Shown here: positions 24,758 to 35,811 of the stretch, piece after piece
Numbering within the stretch: position 1 is the stretch's first letter
How the letters are laid out: each line of letters opens with the position of its first letter
Source: Hyphomicrobiales bacterium
GTDB lineage: Bacteria; Pseudomonadota; Alphaproteobacteria; Rhizobiales; Rhizobiaceae
DNA length: 64,000 bases
Direction of reading: 5' to 3'
Assembly (NCBI GenBank): GCA_900469475.1
Contig: UBXG01000017.1
Span: 1 to 64,000, forward strand
Position numbers and translations under genes: made by a program
Notes under the pieces: model-generated
What the model was told of the DNA's origin: nothing
The model's input: the letters and a program-made list of their open reading frames with translations, nothing else
Database searches by the model: none

Positions 24758-24772
24758 GTTCTTTATTTGTTC
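24758..24772. promoter_or_regulatory. LexA (SOS) box, GTTC-N7-GTTC
   Basis: GTTC at 24758-24761 and GTTC at 24769-24772, seven bases apart (TTTATTT), match the direct-repeat LexA box of alphaproteobacteria. It lies midway between divergent ssb and uvrA, so one repressor site may control both. Described for uvrA of Rhizobium/Rhodobacter relatives; the match here is exact. Confidence 0.85.
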
Positions 24773-24894
24773 TAATTTATCCCTATGATGATGTCAACAG
24801 AATCGAAAACGCGGCTCCATCCCTTCATTTCAGCCTCGACTCGCGGGCTGACATCACTAAATAAAGGCAGACTCCAAAGGACCTGCATACGACG

Positions 24895-27816
<2,922 letters not shown>

Positions 27817-27848
27817 GGTTACCCGGCCGAATGGCCAAGGAGGAGAGA

Positions 27849-28655
27849 ATGACCAAAGCGGGCGAAATCCGCACAGGCATAGGCGGCTGGACTTTCGAAC
27901 CTTGGCGCGGGAGCTTCTATCCCGACACGCTGAAGCAGAAGGACGAGCTGAATTATGCCAGCCGCCAGCTGAAAGTGATCGAGGTCAACGGCACCTATTA
28001 CAGCACGCAGAAGCCCGAAGTGTTTGCCAAATGGGCCGCCGATGTTCCCGATGGCTTTATTTTCTCCCTGAAGGCGACGCGTTTCGTCACCAACCGCCGC
28101 GTGCTTGCCGAAGCGGGCGACTCCATGCAGCGCTTTCTGGAATCCGGCATCAGCGAGCTTGGCGATCATCTCGGTCCGCTGCTTTGGCAGTTCGCGCCCA
28201 CGAAGAAATTCGATCCGGATGATTTCGAGGCTTTCCTCAAGCTGCTGCCGGCGAAGCAGGATGGTCTTGCGCTGAGACACGTCGTCGAAGTCCGACACGA
28301 TTCCTTCAAGGTGCCGGAGTTCGTCGCGCTGCTCGAAAAGTATAATGTGGCGCCAGTCTGTGCCGAGCATTTCGAATATCCGATGATCGCCGACGTGACC
28401 GCGGACTTTGTCTATGCCCGACTGCAAAAAGGCTCGGATGACATCAAGACCTGCTATCCGCCGAAGGACCTGAAAGCCTGGGCGGATCGCCTGAAAATCT
28501 GGGCCGCGGGCAAGGTGCCGGATGACCTGCCGCTGATCGATGCGAAACGCAAAATCAAAGCCGAGCCGCGTGATGTCTTTGCCTTCATGATCCATGAGGG
28601 CAAGGTAAACGCGCCTCCGGGCGCGATCGCATTGCAGGAAGAAGTGGCAAAGTAA
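27849..28655 (+). CDS. DUF72 domain protein
   Basis: 268-residue protein of the DUF72 family (TIM-barrel, like E. coli YecE), function unknown. It starts with IRTGIGGWTFEPWRGSFYPDTL, has the conserved YASRQLKVIEVNGTYY segment and FSLKATRFVT, and ends with a barrel-closing region (VFAFMIHEGKVNAPPGAIAL). AAGGAGGAGAG lies immediately before the ATG at 27849; a start six codons earlier is less likely. It follows uvrA by 33 bp on the same strand and ends two bp from the convergent nnr gene, so it may be in the uvrA transcript. Confidence 0.92.
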   Translation: MTKAGEIRTGIGGWTFEPWRGSFYPDTLKQKDELNYASRQLKVIEVNGTYYSTQKPEVFAKWAADVPDGFIFSLKATRFVTNRRVLAEAGDSMQRFLESGISELGDHLGPLLWQFAPTKKFDPDDFEAFLKLLPAKQDGLALRHVVEVRHDSFKVPEFVALLEKYNVAPVCAEHFEYPMIADVTADFVYARLQKGSDDIKTCYPPKDLKAWADRLKIWAAGKVPDDLPLIDAKRKIKAEPRDVFAFMIHEGKVNAPPGAIALQEEVAK

Positions 28656-28657
28656 CC

Positions 28658-30130
28658 CTATAGCGGCTTGACGGCTGCTACGAGATCTTCGGCCGTCAGT
28701 CCTTTGCCGGCATGATGGCCCGCCAAGCCATGCAGCCAGACGCCGGCCGCGGCGGCTTCGAAGGCGGGCGCTCCCTGCGCCATGAGGCCGCCGACAATGC
28801 CGGCGAGCACATCGCCCGAACCGGCGGTCGCCAGCCAGGGCGGCGCGTTCGCGTTTATCAAGGCCCTGCCATCGGGGGCGGCGATCACGCTGTCGGCGCC
28901 CTTGTAGATGATCACGGCATGGGCTCTCTTTGCCGCTCCCCTCGCCTTGTCGATCTTGCTCAATGTCTCGTCGGCGGCAATATCGGGAAAGAGGCGGCCA
29001 AACTCCCCCTCATGCGGCGTCAGCACCAAGCGTGTCGGTCCTTCGGCAAAAGCATCGAACAATCGCTGCGGCTCGTCGCGAAACGAGGTGATGCCGTCTG
29101 CGTCCAATACCAGATGGCGATCCGCAATCGCGAGGCAGAATTGCCGCGCCTTCTCGCCGGCACCGAAGCCCGGCCCGAGAATAAAGGTCGAAAGACGCTG
29201 ATCGGTAAGCCATTTCCGTAAAGCAGCGTCGTCGTCGACTGCATGCAGCATGATTGAGGTCAATAAACTGGCGTTGACTCCCAGGGCCTCCGAGGGTGAT
29301 GCGATAGTGACGAGCCCTGCCCCCGCCCTCAGGCCCGCCATCGCCGACATGCGGGCGGCACCTGTCGCGTTCGGCCCGCCCGAGAAGACAACGAGATGAC
29401 CTCGCTTGTATTTGTGCGTCTCGACGCCTGCCGAGGGTATGGCCGCCTGCCACTGTGCCGGCTTGTTTTCGGCGAGCAAGCGATCGGCATTGGCGCGGAC
29501 GATACGGTCGGGAATGCCGATGTCGAAAACCTCAAGCTCGCCGCAAAGGTCACGACCGGGAAGGAGAAGATGCCCCGGCTTGCGCGTCATGAAGGTCACT
29601 GTTCGCACAGCGCGGAAAGCAGCGCCGAGAATCTGGCCGCTGCGCCCATCGAGCCCGGACGGCAGATCGACGGCAATCACCGGAATGCCGATCTCGTTGA
29701 CACGCCCAATAATGGCCACCACATCATCCGAAACGGGACGGGAGAGTCCCGCGCCAAAGATTGCGTCGATCACCACATCTCCGGTCAAAGGGGCGTAACC
29801 ACTGATCGCAGCGCCATCGATGGGACAATCGGCGAAAGCGCGGGCGGCGTCCCCTTTGAGCCGCTGTGGATCGCCCAGATGAAAGAGCTGTACGTCGGCT
29901 CCGGCCTGTTGCAGTGCCCGCGCCGCCACATAGCCGTCCCCGCCATTATTGCCAGGCCCGCAAAGGGCGACATAACGCAGCGCTCCGGGAAAGTGCCGAA
30001 GTGCAGCGGCAGCAACCGCCTGCCCTGCCTTCTCCATGAGGCCATAGGAGCTGATGCCGGATGCGGCCGCAACGCGGTCGACGCGAGACATGGCGTCAGG
30101 GGTGAGAAGCAGATCGGCGAGCGGGAACAT
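28658..30130 (-). CDS. nnr: bifunctional NAD(P)H-hydrate epimerase / ADP-dependent dehydratase
   Basis: 490-residue repair enzyme for hydrated NADH/NADPH. The N-terminal YjeF_N domain (about 1-205) epimerises R-NAD(P)HX to S; it contains CGPGNNGGDGYVAARAL and PVIAVDLPSGLDG. The C-terminal ribokinase-like domain (about 220-490) dehydrates S-NAD(P)HX with ADP; it contains VLTPHEGEFGRLF and the catalytic ATAGSGDVLAGIVGGL. The gene name is for the fused form found in many bacteria. The start is the second of two adjacent ATGs; upstream frames are longer but unlike the family. It converges with the DUF72 gene at a 2-bp gap. Confidence 0.95.
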   Translation of the reverse strand: MFPLADLLLTPDAMSRVDRVAAASGISSYGLMEKAGQAVAAAALRHFPGALRYVALCGPGNNGGDGYVAARALQQAGADVQLFHLGDPQRLKGDAARAFADCPIDGAAISGYAPLTGDVVIDAIFGAGLSRPVSDDVVAIIGRVNEIGIPVIAVDLPSGLDGRSGQILGAAFRAVRTVTFMTRKPGHLLLPGRDLCGELEVFDIGIPDRIVRANADRLLAENKPAQWQAAIPSAGVETHKYKRGHLVVFSGGPNATGAARMSAMAGLRAGAGLVTIASPSEALGVNASLLTSIMLHAVDDDAALRKWLTDQRLSTFILGPGFGAGEKARQFCLAIADRHLVLDADGITSFRDEPQRLFDAFAEGPTRLVLTPHEGEFGRLFPDIAADETLSKIDKARGAAKRAHAVIIYKGADSVIAAPDGRALINANAPPWLATAGSGDVLAGIVGGLMAQGAPAFEAAAAGVWLHGLAGHHAGKGLTAEDLVAAVKPL

Positions 30131-30481
30131 CATGGCGGATATTATAGATGCGAAATCTGCCTCAAAAACAACCGCTATTGCGGCGGCCATTTTGGTTTAT
30201 AAATATGCATTTGCACAACAATTAACCGATAACATTCAAGACCTTGCTGGAGCACAAACATGACGCGCACAGCACTTTTTTGCGAAATTTTGCTTATCCA
30301 ACGCATTTCGACGCGAAATCGCTTCCATTTTCCCGAAAAATCCTCATCAATTCATCGTCTCGGTGCGAAATCGCCGGGAATTTTTACGGCAGCTTGTTTT
30401 CAATTGGCATGATACGTGCATTACGTTGGCCGAGCGGGAAATAAGCCTGCTGTAACAGGAGAAGCGGAGAGACATTTTCTC
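30131..30481. other. 351-bp control region of nnr and glnB
   Basis: Gene-free interval between divergent nnr and glnB. It is AT-rich in its middle and contains a sigma-54 promoter at 30404-30420, about 60 bp before the glnB ATG. I looked for NtrC sites upstream and found only loose partial dyads, none convincing. No other gene or RNA is apparent. Confidence 0.7.
30404..30420 (+). promoter_or_regulatory. sigma-54 promoter of glnB-glnA
   Basis: TTGGCATGATACGTGCA matches the -24/-12 sigma-54 consensus, with GG (30406-30407) and GC (30418-30419) exactly 12 bp apart and two mismatches elsewhere. It lies about 60 bp before glnB. Sigma-54/NtrC control of glnBA is known in rhizobia, which fits. Confidence 0.8.
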
Positions 30482-30820
30482 ATGAAAAAGATCGAAGCGA
30501 TCATTAAGCCCTTTAAGCTCGACGAAGTGAAGGAAGCCCTTCAGGAAGTCGGCCTGCAGGGCATCACCGTCACGGAAGCGAAGGGCTTCGGTCGTCAGAA
30601 GGGCCACACGGAGCTTTACCGTGGCGCCGAATACGTCGTCGACTTCCTGCCGAAGGTGAAGGTCGAAGTTGTATTGGCGGACGAAAATGCGGAGGCGGTG
30701 ATCGAGGCCATCCGCAAGGCCGCGCAAACAGGGCGTATCGGCGACGGAAAGATTTTCGTTTCCAACGTGGAAGAAGTCATCCGAATTCGTACCGGCGAAA
30801 CGGGCATCGACGCCATCTAA
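30482..30820 (+). CDS. glnB: nitrogen regulatory protein P-II
   Basis: 112-residue trimeric signal protein that senses 2-oxoglutarate, ATP/ADP and, by uridylylation, glutamine. Tyr51, the uridylylation site, is present in the T-loop (HTELYRGAEY), and the ends match GlnB (MKKIEAIIKPFKLDEVKEAL, TGETGIDAI). The ATG with GGAGAAGCGGAGAG before it is used; a longer frame adds 22 residues unlike the family. glnA follows by 62 bp, with which it shares the sigma-54 promoter upstream. This glnB-glnA order is the usual rhizobial arrangement. It should modulate NtrB/NtrC and glutamine synthetase adenylylation. Confidence 0.98.
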   Translation: MKKIEAIIKPFKLDEVKEALQEVGLQGITVTEAKGFGRQKGHTELYRGAEYVVDFLPKVKVEVVLADENAEAVIEAIRKAAQTGRIGDGKIFVSNVEEVIRIRTGETGIDAI

Positions 30821-30882
30821 TCCGCCCGGCCCTTCGGGCCGCGGCTCGTTCAATCGTCATCTATGTCAAGGGAAGTAATTTC

Positions 30883-32292
30883 ATGACGACTGCAAGCGAA
30901 ATTTTGAAGCAAATCAAGGACAACGACGTCAAGTTCGTCGACCTGCGCTTCACCGATCCGAAGGGCAAGCTGCAGCATCTCACCATGGATGTGGTCTGTG
31001 TCGACGAAGATATGTTCGCCGATGGCGTCATGTTCGACGGCTCCTCGATTGCGGGCTGGAAGGCCATCAACGAATCCGACATGGTGCTGATGCCGGATAC
31101 GGATACGGTCCACATGGATCCATTCTTCGCGCAGTCGACGATGGTCATTCTCTGCGACATCCTAGACCCGATCTCCGGCGAATCCTATAACCGCGATCCG
31201 CGCGGCACTGCCAAGAAAGCCGAAGCCTATCTCAAGGCTTCGGGTATCGGCGACACCGCCTACTTCGGCCCGGAAGCCGAGTTCTTCGTCTTCGATGACG
31301 TCAAGTACAAGGCTGATCCCTACAATACCGGTTTCAAGCTCGATTCCAGCGAACTGCCGTCCAACGACGACACCGACTATGAAACCGGCAACCTCGGCCA
31401 CCGTCCGCGCGTCAAGGGCGGTTACTTCCCGGTTCCGCCGATCGACAGCTGCCAGGACATGCGTTCGGAGATGCTGACGGTTCTGACCGAAATGGGCGTT
31501 ACCGTCGAAAAGCACCACCATGAAGTCGCAGCCGCCCAGCACGAACTCGGCATCAAGTTCGATACGCTGGTACGCAGCGCCGACGGCATGCAGATCTATA
31601 AGTATGTCGTCCACCAGGTCGCCAATGCTTATGGTAAGACGGCAACCTTCATGCCGAAGCCGATCTTCGGCGACAACGGCTCGGGCATGCACGTTCACCA
31701 GTCGGTCTGGAAGGGCGGCAAGCCGACATTCGCAGGCGACGAATACGCGGGTCTTTCCGAGACATGCCTCTATTACATCGGCGGCATCATCAAGCATGCC
31801 AAGGCGATAAACGCCTTCACCAACCCGTCGACGAACTCCTACAAGCGTCTCGTTCCGGGTTACGAAGCTCCGGTTCTGCTCGCCTATTCGGCTCGCAACC
31901 GTTCGGCTTCCTGCCGTATCCCGTTCGGCTCAAACCCGAAGGCAAAGCGCGTCGAAGTCCGCTTCCCTGACCCGACGGCCAACCCCTATCTCGGTTTCGC
32001 CGCCATGCTGATGGCCGGCCTCGACGGCATCAAGAACAAGATCCATCCCGGCAAGGCCATGGACAAGGATCTCTACGACCTGCCGCCGAAGGAACTGAAG
32101 AAGATCCCGACGGTCTGCGGCTCGCTGCGCGAAGCTCTGGAAAGCCTGGACAAGGACCGCAAGTTCCTGACCGCCGGTGGCGTTTTCGACGATGATCAGA
32201 TTGATGCCTTCATCGAACTGAAGATGCAGGAAGTCATGCGCTTCGAAATGACCCCGCATCCGGTCGAATACGACATGTACTATTCGGTCTGA
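30883..32292 (+). CDS. glnA: glutamine synthetase type I
   Basis: 469-residue dodecameric enzyme that joins ammonia and glutamate using ATP. The substrate and metal regions are present: VMFDGSSIAGW near residue 50, YFGPEAEFFVFD near 130, GDNGSGMHVHQS near 265-275, and NPSTNSYKRLVPGYEAP. The adenylylation Tyr is in KDLYDLPPKE near residue 397, so activity is adjusted by GlnE. It is the second gene of the glnB-glnA pair and has a very strong hairpin just after its stop. It is the regulated GSI-beta form; rhizobia usually also have a GSII, not seen here. Confidence 0.98.
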   Translation: MTTASEILKQIKDNDVKFVDLRFTDPKGKLQHLTMDVVCVDEDMFADGVMFDGSSIAGWKAINESDMVLMPDTDTVHMDPFFAQSTMVILCDILDPISGESYNRDPRGTAKKAEAYLKASGIGDTAYFGPEAEFFVFDDVKYKADPYNTGFKLDSSELPSNDDTDYETGNLGHRPRVKGGYFPVPPIDSCQDMRSEMLTVLTEMGVTVEKHHHEVAAAQHELGIKFDTLVRSADGMQIYKYVVHQVANAYGKTATFMPKPIFGDNGSGMHVHQSVWKGGKPTFAGDEYAGLSETCLYYIGGIIKHAKAINAFTNPSTNSYKRLVPGYEAPVLLAYSARNRSASCRIPFGSNPKAKRVEVRFPDPTANPYLGFAAMLMAGLDGIKNKIHPGKAMDKDLYDLPPKELKKIPTVCGSLREALESLDKDRKFLTAGGVFDDDQIDAFIELKMQEVMRFEMTPHPVEYDMYYSV

Positions 32293-32302
32293 TATAAGTT
32301 GT

Positions 32303-32329
32303 GAAAGCCCCGGCCTTGCCGGGGCTTTC
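32303..32329 (+). terminator. glnA terminator
   Basis: GAAAGCCCCGGC and GCCGGGGCTTTC form a perfect 12-bp stem with a three-base loop, followed by TTCATT. It lies ten bp after the glnA stop codon. Confidence 0.85.
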
Positions 32330-32447
32330 TTCATTATGAGGAAGCCGGTGGCAGGCGTCCCTCCAAATATCGTCTTCACATTGAGCTGCTGCTCGGAGCA
32401 GAACCGAGCCGAGTGTGACAGTTCAATGAAGGAATGGGGGCAAAATC

Positions 32448-32476
32448 CTTGATATCAGTGGTGAAAGTCACCACAT
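32448..32476 (+). promoter_or_regulatory. heat-shock (RpoH-like) promoter of hspQ with internal palindrome
   Basis: CTTGAT at 32448-32453 and CCACAT at 32471-32476 are 17 bp apart, close to rhizobial RpoH elements (CTTGAA...CCAnAT). It lies about 25 bp before the hspQ ATG, consistent with a short leader. The spacer contains a perfect palindrome GTGGTGA-AAG-TCACCAC (32458-32474), whose right arm overlaps the -10 element; it could be an operator or an RNA hairpin. Confidence 0.6.
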
Positions 32477-32500
32477 GATTGCTTGAAAGGAAGTCGTGCC

Positions 32501-32830
32501 ATGAAACAACGAAACGCAAAATTCAATATTGGCGACGTGGTTCGACACCGGATGTTCCCCTTCCGCGGTGTCATCTTCGATGTCGATCCGGAATTCGCAA
32601 ATACAGAGGAATGGTGGAATTCCATTCCCGCGGAAGTGCGTCCCGATAAGGACCAGCCCTTCTACCACCTTCTCGCCGAAAACGACGAGACGGAATATGT
32701 CGCATATGTATCGGAGCAGAACCTCATCAACGATGAGAGCGGGCTTCCCTTGCGCAATCCGCAAGTCGCTCAGATCTTCGACCAGGCCCCGACCGGGCAG
32801 CTCAAGCCCAAGATGAGCTTCGCCCATTAA
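32501..32830 (+). CDS. hspQ: heat shock protein HspQ (hemimethylated-DNA-binding YccV family)
   Basis: 109-residue protein. The YccV domain fills nearly all of it: KFNIGDVVRHRMFPFRGVIFDVDPEF, then EEWWNSIP and PFYHLLAENDETEYVAYVSEQNL. In E. coli HspQ helps degrade mutant DnaA and acts as a specificity-enhancing adaptor of the Lon protease; here this is by family. AAGGAAG is seven bases before the ATG; the longer frame adds six residues. A heat-shock-like promoter with an internal palindrome lies just upstream, and an intrinsic terminator follows. It stands alone between glnA and the convergent ialB gene. Confidence 0.93.
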   Translation: MKQRNAKFNIGDVVRHRMFPFRGVIFDVDPEFANTEEWWNSIPAEVRPDKDQPFYHLLAENDETEYVAYVSEQNLINDESGLPLRNPQVAQIFDQAPTGQLKPKMSFAH

Positions 32831-32858
32831 GCGTGGGTAAAACCTATCCTATTCCAAA

Positions 32859-32888
32859 GGGAAGGCGCTCCCAACGCCTTCCCTTTTT
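32859..32888 (+). terminator. hspQ terminator
   Basis: GGGAAGGCG (32859-32867) pairs perfectly with CGCCTTCCC (32875-32883), followed by five T. It is about 30 bp after the hspQ stop codon. Confidence 0.88.
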
Positions 32889-32930
32889 ATTTGGCTTCCG
32901 AGCATCGCTTGCCCTCCCCAGCGCAAAGAA

Positions 32931-32958
32931 AAAGCCCGGATCGCTCCGGGCTTTTTTT
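32931..32958. terminator. bidirectional terminator between hspQ and ialB
   Basis: AAAGCCCGGA and TCCGGGCTTT form a perfect 10-bp stem with a four-base loop (32931-32954). T-runs occur on both strands, so it serves the convergent ialB gene on the minus strand and backs up the hspQ terminator. Confidence 0.88.
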
Positions 32959-32982
32959 ATAGGATAATGAAATTCCGCAAGC

Positions 32983-33642
32983 TTACTGCGCTTTGGCAGC
33001 CTTCTGGGCGTCTTCCAGCTTCTTGCGTGCTTCCTCAGCCTTCTTCTGCATGCTGTCCTGCAGGCTCTTCTGGCTTTCGGCGAGCTTGCTGTCGGAGATA
33101 GCCGGGCCATCAAAAGCGGCGCCGAAGCCGGTCAGCGAGATCTTGATCGGGTTCGGAGCGCGACGGAAGTTCACAGACGTGAAGGTGACGTCGGTGCCCT
33201 TCTTCAGCGAAGCAATCATCGCGTCCGTCACCGGGACTTCCGCGGTGCACTTGTCCGGGAGGCAGACGGCGTAATCGAGCTTCTGGCCCTTGCCGCCATC
33301 GACCTGCATGGTGATGCCCGGCGGAATGAGGCGGGCCGTCGGAACTGAGATCTGCAGGATCTTGCGGTTAACCTTGCCATCGACGGAGATGAGCCCAACA
33401 GCCGTAACGAGCTGGCCGTTGTTTGCCATGATCAGGTTCTGCACGATGCAGATGTCGGCATCGTCCTGTTTGGTGCAGGTCTTGTACCAGCCCAGACGCG
33501 GCTGGTTGGGATCACCACCGCCATCGGCCGGAGCTGCGTTGGACGCATCCTGCGCGAAAGCGGCAGCTGGCATAGCCGCGCCAATCATGAGAGCCAGAGC
33601 AGAAAGACCTGCCCGCATTTTGTTGTCAGTCTTGAACATCAT
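32983..33642 (-). CDS. invasion-associated locus B (IalB) family protein
   Basis: 219-residue exported protein of the IalB family, named for a Bartonella protein linked to erythrocyte invasion; in free-living rhizobia the role is unknown. It has a signal peptide (hydrophobic residues 10-28, cut after AFA near 30), the IalB domain with two Cys pairs (YKTCTKQDDADICIVQ and AVCLPDKC), and a C-terminal Lys/Glu-rich helix (KKAEEARKKLEDAQKAAKAQ) likely to form a coiled coil. AGGAGG lies 11 bases before the first ATG. A much longer upstream frame is not real. It is divergent from the peptide-binding protein gene and has a strong terminator after it. Confidence 0.92.
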   Translation of the reverse strand: MMFKTDNKMRAGLSALALMIGAAMPAAAFAQDASNAAPADGGGDPNQPRLGWYKTCTKQDDADICIVQNLIMANNGQLVTAVGLISVDGKVNRKILQISVPTARLIPPGITMQVDGGKGQKLDYAVCLPDKCTAEVPVTDAMIASLKKGTDVTFTSVNFRRAPNPIKISLTGFGAAFDGPAISDSKLAESQKSLQDSMQKKAEEARKKLEDAQKAAKAQ

Positions 33643-33906
33643 AGCGAAACCGCCTCCTGAAATCCGCTGCGGGACGACAGCGCGCCGTCCCATGCAATTC
33701 GGGTCAAACCGTCGTCCACCTGTCGAATGAATAAGGCAAATACATGACCCGAGAAACCCGGCACCCCTGTTACATCGCACTGGCACGGATATCCAGCTTT
33801 TCTTTGGCCTTTTCTGCCAAGTCCTAAGATTTCCGCAGTCGCGTGTTGAATTCGGCACGCTCATGATAATGTTCGGCCGAATCATACCCTTCCCGGAAAG
33901 GATGCC

Positions 33907-35718
33907 ATGCAAGCGCTCCGGATCGCTGCCTTCCTGTTCTTCGCAACCTTGTGCAATGCCGCGGCAGCTCAGCCGCTTTACGGCATCGCCATGCATGGAG
34001 ATCCGGCGCTGCCGGCGGACTTCAAGCATTTCCCTTACGTTAATCCGGATGTCAAAAAGGGCGGCCGCGTCAGCTATGGCGTCGTCGGCACTTTCGACAA
34101 TCTCAACCCCTTCATTCTGAAGAGCATGCGCACGACCGCGCGGGGCATGTGGGACCCGGAATACGGTAATCTCGTTTATGAACCGCTGATGGTGCGCTCG
34201 CGCGACGAGCCTTTTACGCTGTATGGGCTGCTGGCGCAGACGGTCGAATGGGACGACAGCCGAAGCCATATTCAATTCAACCTCAATCCCGATGCCAAAT
34301 GGTCGGACGGGCAGCCGGTGAAGCCGGAAGATGTGATCTTCACGTTCCAGCTTCTTCGCGACAAAGGCCGCGTCCCGTTTTCATCGTGGCTTGAGACCAT
34401 CGCCAGCATGGAGAAGGTTGGTGAGCACAGCGTGATGATCCGCTTCAACGAGAAAGCCAATCGCGAAACGCCGCTCATCATCGCCTCGTCGCTGCCGATT
34501 CTGCCGAAGCATGCGATCGACACGGATAGTTTCGATCAGACCTCCCTGCGCATTCCGATCGGCTCCGCCCCCTACAGGATCAAGAGCGTCGATCCCGGCC
34601 AGCGCATCGTCTTCGAGCGCCGTTCTGACTACTGGGGCAAGAACCTCCCGTCGAAGGTCGGCATCGACAATTATGATGAAATCACCGTCAATTACTTCCT
34701 GCAGGACACGACGCTGTTCGAAGCTTTCAAGAAAGGCGATGTCGATATTTATCCCGACGGCAGCCCGGGCCATTGGCAGCAGGCTTACAATTTTCCTGCG
34801 GTAACTTCCGGCGCCATCATCAAGGAGACCTTTAGGCCAAAAACGCCGAGCGGCATGTTGGGTTTCGTCTTCAATACGCGGCGGCCGATGTTTGCCGACA
34901 AGAATGTACGCAAGGGACTGACCCTCGCCTTCGACTTCGAATGGCTGAACCGAAATCTCTATTCGGGCGCCTATAAGCGCACGGAGAGCTATTGGCAAAA
35001 TTCCGAACTTTCGTCGTTCGGCATTCCCGCGGATCCGCATGAGCTCGCCATGCTGGGACCGATCAAGGACCGCATCGATCCGGATGTGCTCGATGGCACC
35101 TACAAGCTGCCCGTCAGCGACGGCTCCGGACGTGACCGCAAGATCCTGCGCGAGGCGGTAGCCCTGCTCAAGGAGGGTGGCTATACAATCCGCGGTGAGA
35201 AGATGGTCGATAAGAACGGCCGCCAGCTCAGCTTCGAAATATTGACCCAAAATGCAGATCAGGAGCGCATGGCGATCCCCTATCGCCGATCTCTGGAATT
35301 GCTCGGCATTGCCGTAACGATTCGCACGGTCGATGATTCGCAATATCAGCTCCGGACGATCAACTACGACTACGACATGATCATCAAGTCCTACCCTTCG
35401 TCGCTATCGCCGGGCATCGAGCAAGTGGGGCGCTGGAGCTCCTCTGCCGCCAAGACCGAAGGCAGCCTTAATTTCGTCGGCGTCGCAGACCCCGATGTCG
35501 ATACGCTGATATCACATTTTCTGATGGCGCGTTCGGCCGAGGATTTCCGCGACGCCGTGCGTTCTTTCGATCGGATGCTGATTTCCGGATATTATCTAGT
35601 GCCGCTCTACCATATCGATCAACAATGGGCGGCGCGGCGCAGCCGCATCAATCATCCCGGCGTTCTGCCGCTTTACGGGTACTATCTGCCTGCGTGGTGG
35701 GATGCTTCCGCGCAGTAA
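33907..35718 (+). CDS. extracellular solute-binding protein family 5 (YejA-like)
   Basis: 603-residue periplasmic binding protein for oligopeptides or similar ligands. A signal peptide occupies residues 1-22 (cut after AAA). The family-5 fold follows: GGRVSYGVVGTFDNLNPFIL, the W-D-x-x-xxxFxLxPxAxWSDGxPV motif, and GSAPYRIKSVDPG. It resembles YejA, part of the YejABEF microcin C/peptide importer, whose members are also about 600 residues. No permease or ATPase gene is adjacent, so it is an orphan and must use a transporter elsewhere. It is divergent from ialB. Confidence 0.9.
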   Translation: MQALRIAAFLFFATLCNAAAAQPLYGIAMHGDPALPADFKHFPYVNPDVKKGGRVSYGVVGTFDNLNPFILKSMRTTARGMWDPEYGNLVYEPLMVRSRDEPFTLYGLLAQTVEWDDSRSHIQFNLNPDAKWSDGQPVKPEDVIFTFQLLRDKGRVPFSSWLETIASMEKVGEHSVMIRFNEKANRETPLIIASSLPILPKHAIDTDSFDQTSLRIPIGSAPYRIKSVDPGQRIVFERRSDYWGKNLPSKVGIDNYDEITVNYFLQDTTLFEAFKKGDVDIYPDGSPGHWQQAYNFPAVTSGAIIKETFRPKTPSGMLGFVFNTRRPMFADKNVRKGLTLAFDFEWLNRNLYSGAYKRTESYWQNSELSSFGIPADPHELAMLGPIKDRIDPDVLDGTYKLPVSDGSGRDRKILREAVALLKEGGYTIRGEKMVDKNGRQLSFEILTQNADQERMAIPYRRSLELLGIAVTIRTVDDSQYQLRTINYDYDMIIKSYPSSLSPGIEQVGRWSSSAAKTEGSLNFVGVADPDVDTLISHFLMARSAEDFRDAVRSFDRMLISGYYLVPLYHIDQQWAARRSRINHPGVLPLYGYYLPAWWDASAQ

Positions 35719-35811
35719 TCTCGGCCGGTTCCCTTTCGGTAACCGGTTGAAGCCATCGGCACAAAGGCATAGATGGAGAAGAACAGCGCGAAAAACCGAA
35801 AGGATAAAACC

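Noticed and set aside
32337..32453. 38-codon plus-strand frame between glnA and hspQ
   Set aside because: No Shine-Dalgarno; it lies between the glnA terminator and the hspQ promoter and ends inside the promoter.
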